Shown here piece by piece: positions 63,221-64,000 of a stretch of DNA of 64,000 nucleotides (position 1 is the stretch's first letter; each line of letters begins with the position of its first letter). Source of the DNA: an uncultured Fidelibacterota bacterium (GTDB lineage: Bacteria; Fidelibacterota; Marinisomatia; Marinisomatales; TCS55); the NCBI GenBank assembly GCA_902615915.1, contig CACMQQ010000005.1:33513-97512 (forward strand), given 5' to 3'. The position numbers and the translations under genes were made by a program. Under the pieces are notes generated by a model. It made no database searches. It was not told the DNA's origin and saw nothing but the letters and a program-made list of their open reading frames with translations.

Positions 63221-64000
63221 TTATAATAAAGTTTTTTGAATTTTATCAACGAATTTGCTTACGCCATCTTGGATTGGATTTAAAACTGGAAGGGATAAAT
63301 TATCAGATAATTGATCTTTAATTTTTTCAAATTCTTTAGTGCTTTTTCCATCATAATTAATTCCTAAGCCTAAGACATTGGCGCCGTAAGCTTCAATTAA
63401 TTTAATTTCATCCTCAACATTTGGAAGTACGCACTCTTTTTCTTCTAAATCAATAAAAAATTCTCTTTCTATAGGATGGACAAGAAATACATTTTTAGCG
63501 TTTCCTGATAAAATAAACTCTGAACCGCAGGGTCCAGATGGGTTTCTTAAAGATGATTGGCCCTCTAGAAAAATTAAATCTGGATTTGAATCATTATTAC
63601 AATCAATAATGGCTCTTTCTATTTCACCGCTTACAAAGTCATTCGGAGTTGCATCAAAAATGAAGCCATGGGAATAACCCTGCAACCAACCTGTCTGACC
63701 TGTAAAAATCAATTCTGAATGAATACCTTTTTCTTTGCACTCTTTACATAAATATCTTGCTAAAGTTCTTTTGCCAACTGCACAATCAGTACCAAGAACA
63801 GCTACTATTGGAGTTTTAATATCAAAGATTTCGCCAGACCAAAAATGAAGCTCAGATGTAGGCCTAGGCTTTCTAATATCAATCAAGTCAACACTATATT
63901 TTTTGGAAAGTTTTATAAAATCTTTATCTTCTGAAAGCAGTTGGTGTAACCCTGAGACAATAGATATTTTATTTTTCATAGCTGAAAATAGTTCATCTCT
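63221..64000 (-). CDS. DUF1611 (DgcN-like) P-loop protein, 5' end beyond window
   Basis: At least 259 residues. The P-loop region AVLGTDCAVGKRTLARYL, FTGQTGWLQGYSHGF and LIFLEGQSSLRNPSGPCGSEF are the DUF1611 core. An internal ATG at 63979 exists, but the frame stays open to the window edge. The residues before it (DELFSAMKNKISIVSGLH) align with the family's 'A...G..IVSGLH' linker after an N-terminal Rossmann domain, so the true start lies outside. Relatives include DgcN, linked to D-glutamate catabolism; function here is inferred. Confidence 0.8.
   Translation of the reverse strand, partial: RDELFSAMKNKISIVSGLHQLLSEDKDFIKLSKKYSVDLIDIRKPRPTSELHFWSGEIFDIKTPIVAVLGTDCAVGKRTLARYLCKECKEKGIHSELIFTGQTGWLQGYSHGFIFDATPNDFVSGEIERAIIDCNNDSNPDLIFLEGQSSLRNPSGPCGSEFILSGNAKNVFLVHPIEREFFIDLEEKECVLPNVEDEIKLIEAYGANVLGLGINYDGKSTKEFEKIKDQLSDNLSLPVLNPIQDGVSKFVDKIQKTLL

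Noticed and set aside
63976..63999. End of a separate upstream gene overlapping the DUF1611 start by ATGA
   Set aside because: The DUF1611 frame itself stays open to the window edge and its residues match the family linker, so the internal ATG is probably not the start.
1..64000. CRISPR array, prophage, insertion sequence, or restriction/defence island
   Set aside because: No regularly spaced direct repeats, no transposase, integrase, phage structural or restriction proteins were found among the readable genes.

Overview
The window is a compact, AT-rich bacterial chromosome segment of housekeeping character. Genes are packed with many 1-30 nt overlaps, some starts are TTG, and intergenic gaps are short. 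I see no insertion sequence, prophage, CRISPR array or rRNA. The gene content (a DUF5916 outer-membrane-type protein, many small envelope proteins and lipoproteins, lysine 6-aminotransferase, a tryptophan-to-kynurenine cluster, sodium:alanine symporter, PPK2) points to a marine heterotroph of the FCB side of the tree. Candidatus Marinimicrobia (SAR406) is my best guess, inferred from gene content and composition and not proven here.

Layout. 1-8.3 kb: end of a dihydroorotate-dehydrogenase-like gene, rlpA, a lipid kinase, cdsA, a two-gene lysine catabolic pair (aldehyde dehydrogenase plus lysine 6-aminotransferase), rsmI, tmk and a C-terminal processing protease. 8.3-16 kb: tRNA-Val followed by the classic thrS-infC-rpmI-rplT-pheS-pheT translation block, then zapA and folD. 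16-19.1 kb: tryptophan 2,3-dioxygenase, an atypical short-chain dehydrogenase and kynureninase, translationally coupled. 19.1-26.6 kb: tRNA-Arg, a class V aminotransferase, a beta-lactamase-like lipoprotein, a broken tocopherol-cyclase-like gene, a TIGR03643/DUF2805 protein, sfsA, nei, an SMR efflux protein, a YeiH transporter and an SGNH hydrolase. 26.6-40.4 kb: leuS, then envelope and accessory genes (DUF5916, YqaA/DedA, DUF2914, PPK2, LON domain, exported methyltransferase, FAD oxidoreductase, several very small proteins), an ABC-F ATPase, a YczE-like membrane protein, tRNA-Pro and a MerR regulator.

40.5-53.6 kb, on the minus strand: an aminotransferase, then the rimP-nusA-infB-rbfA-truB-ribF-rpsO-pnp transcription/translation operon. 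It is preceded by a hairpin terminator and tRNA-Arg(CCT), then gpsA and an acyl-CoA synthetase. 53.5-64 kb: tRNA-Leu and a TPR protein, a 398-bp gap with a strongly structured candidate RNA, a block of coiled-coil and envelope proteins, lepB, rnhB, an AGCS symporter, recX-recA, a YkvI-like membrane protein and a DUF1611 protein that runs off the window.

Most notable signals: genes that can only start at AUU (lipid kinase) or AUC (infC); an SDR with Ser/Arg in place of the catalytic Tyr/Lys, sitting where kynurenine formamidase would be expected; a tocopherol-cyclase-like gene with two disruptions; a likely homopolymer frameshift near 56.41 kb; a candidate structured RNA near 54.6 kb; a recurring palindrome (ATTAAAGTA/TACTTTAAT) including one copy next to the MerR gene; and several unlisted small membrane or coiled-coil proteins. 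I did not find a clearly new multi-gene defence or biosynthetic system.
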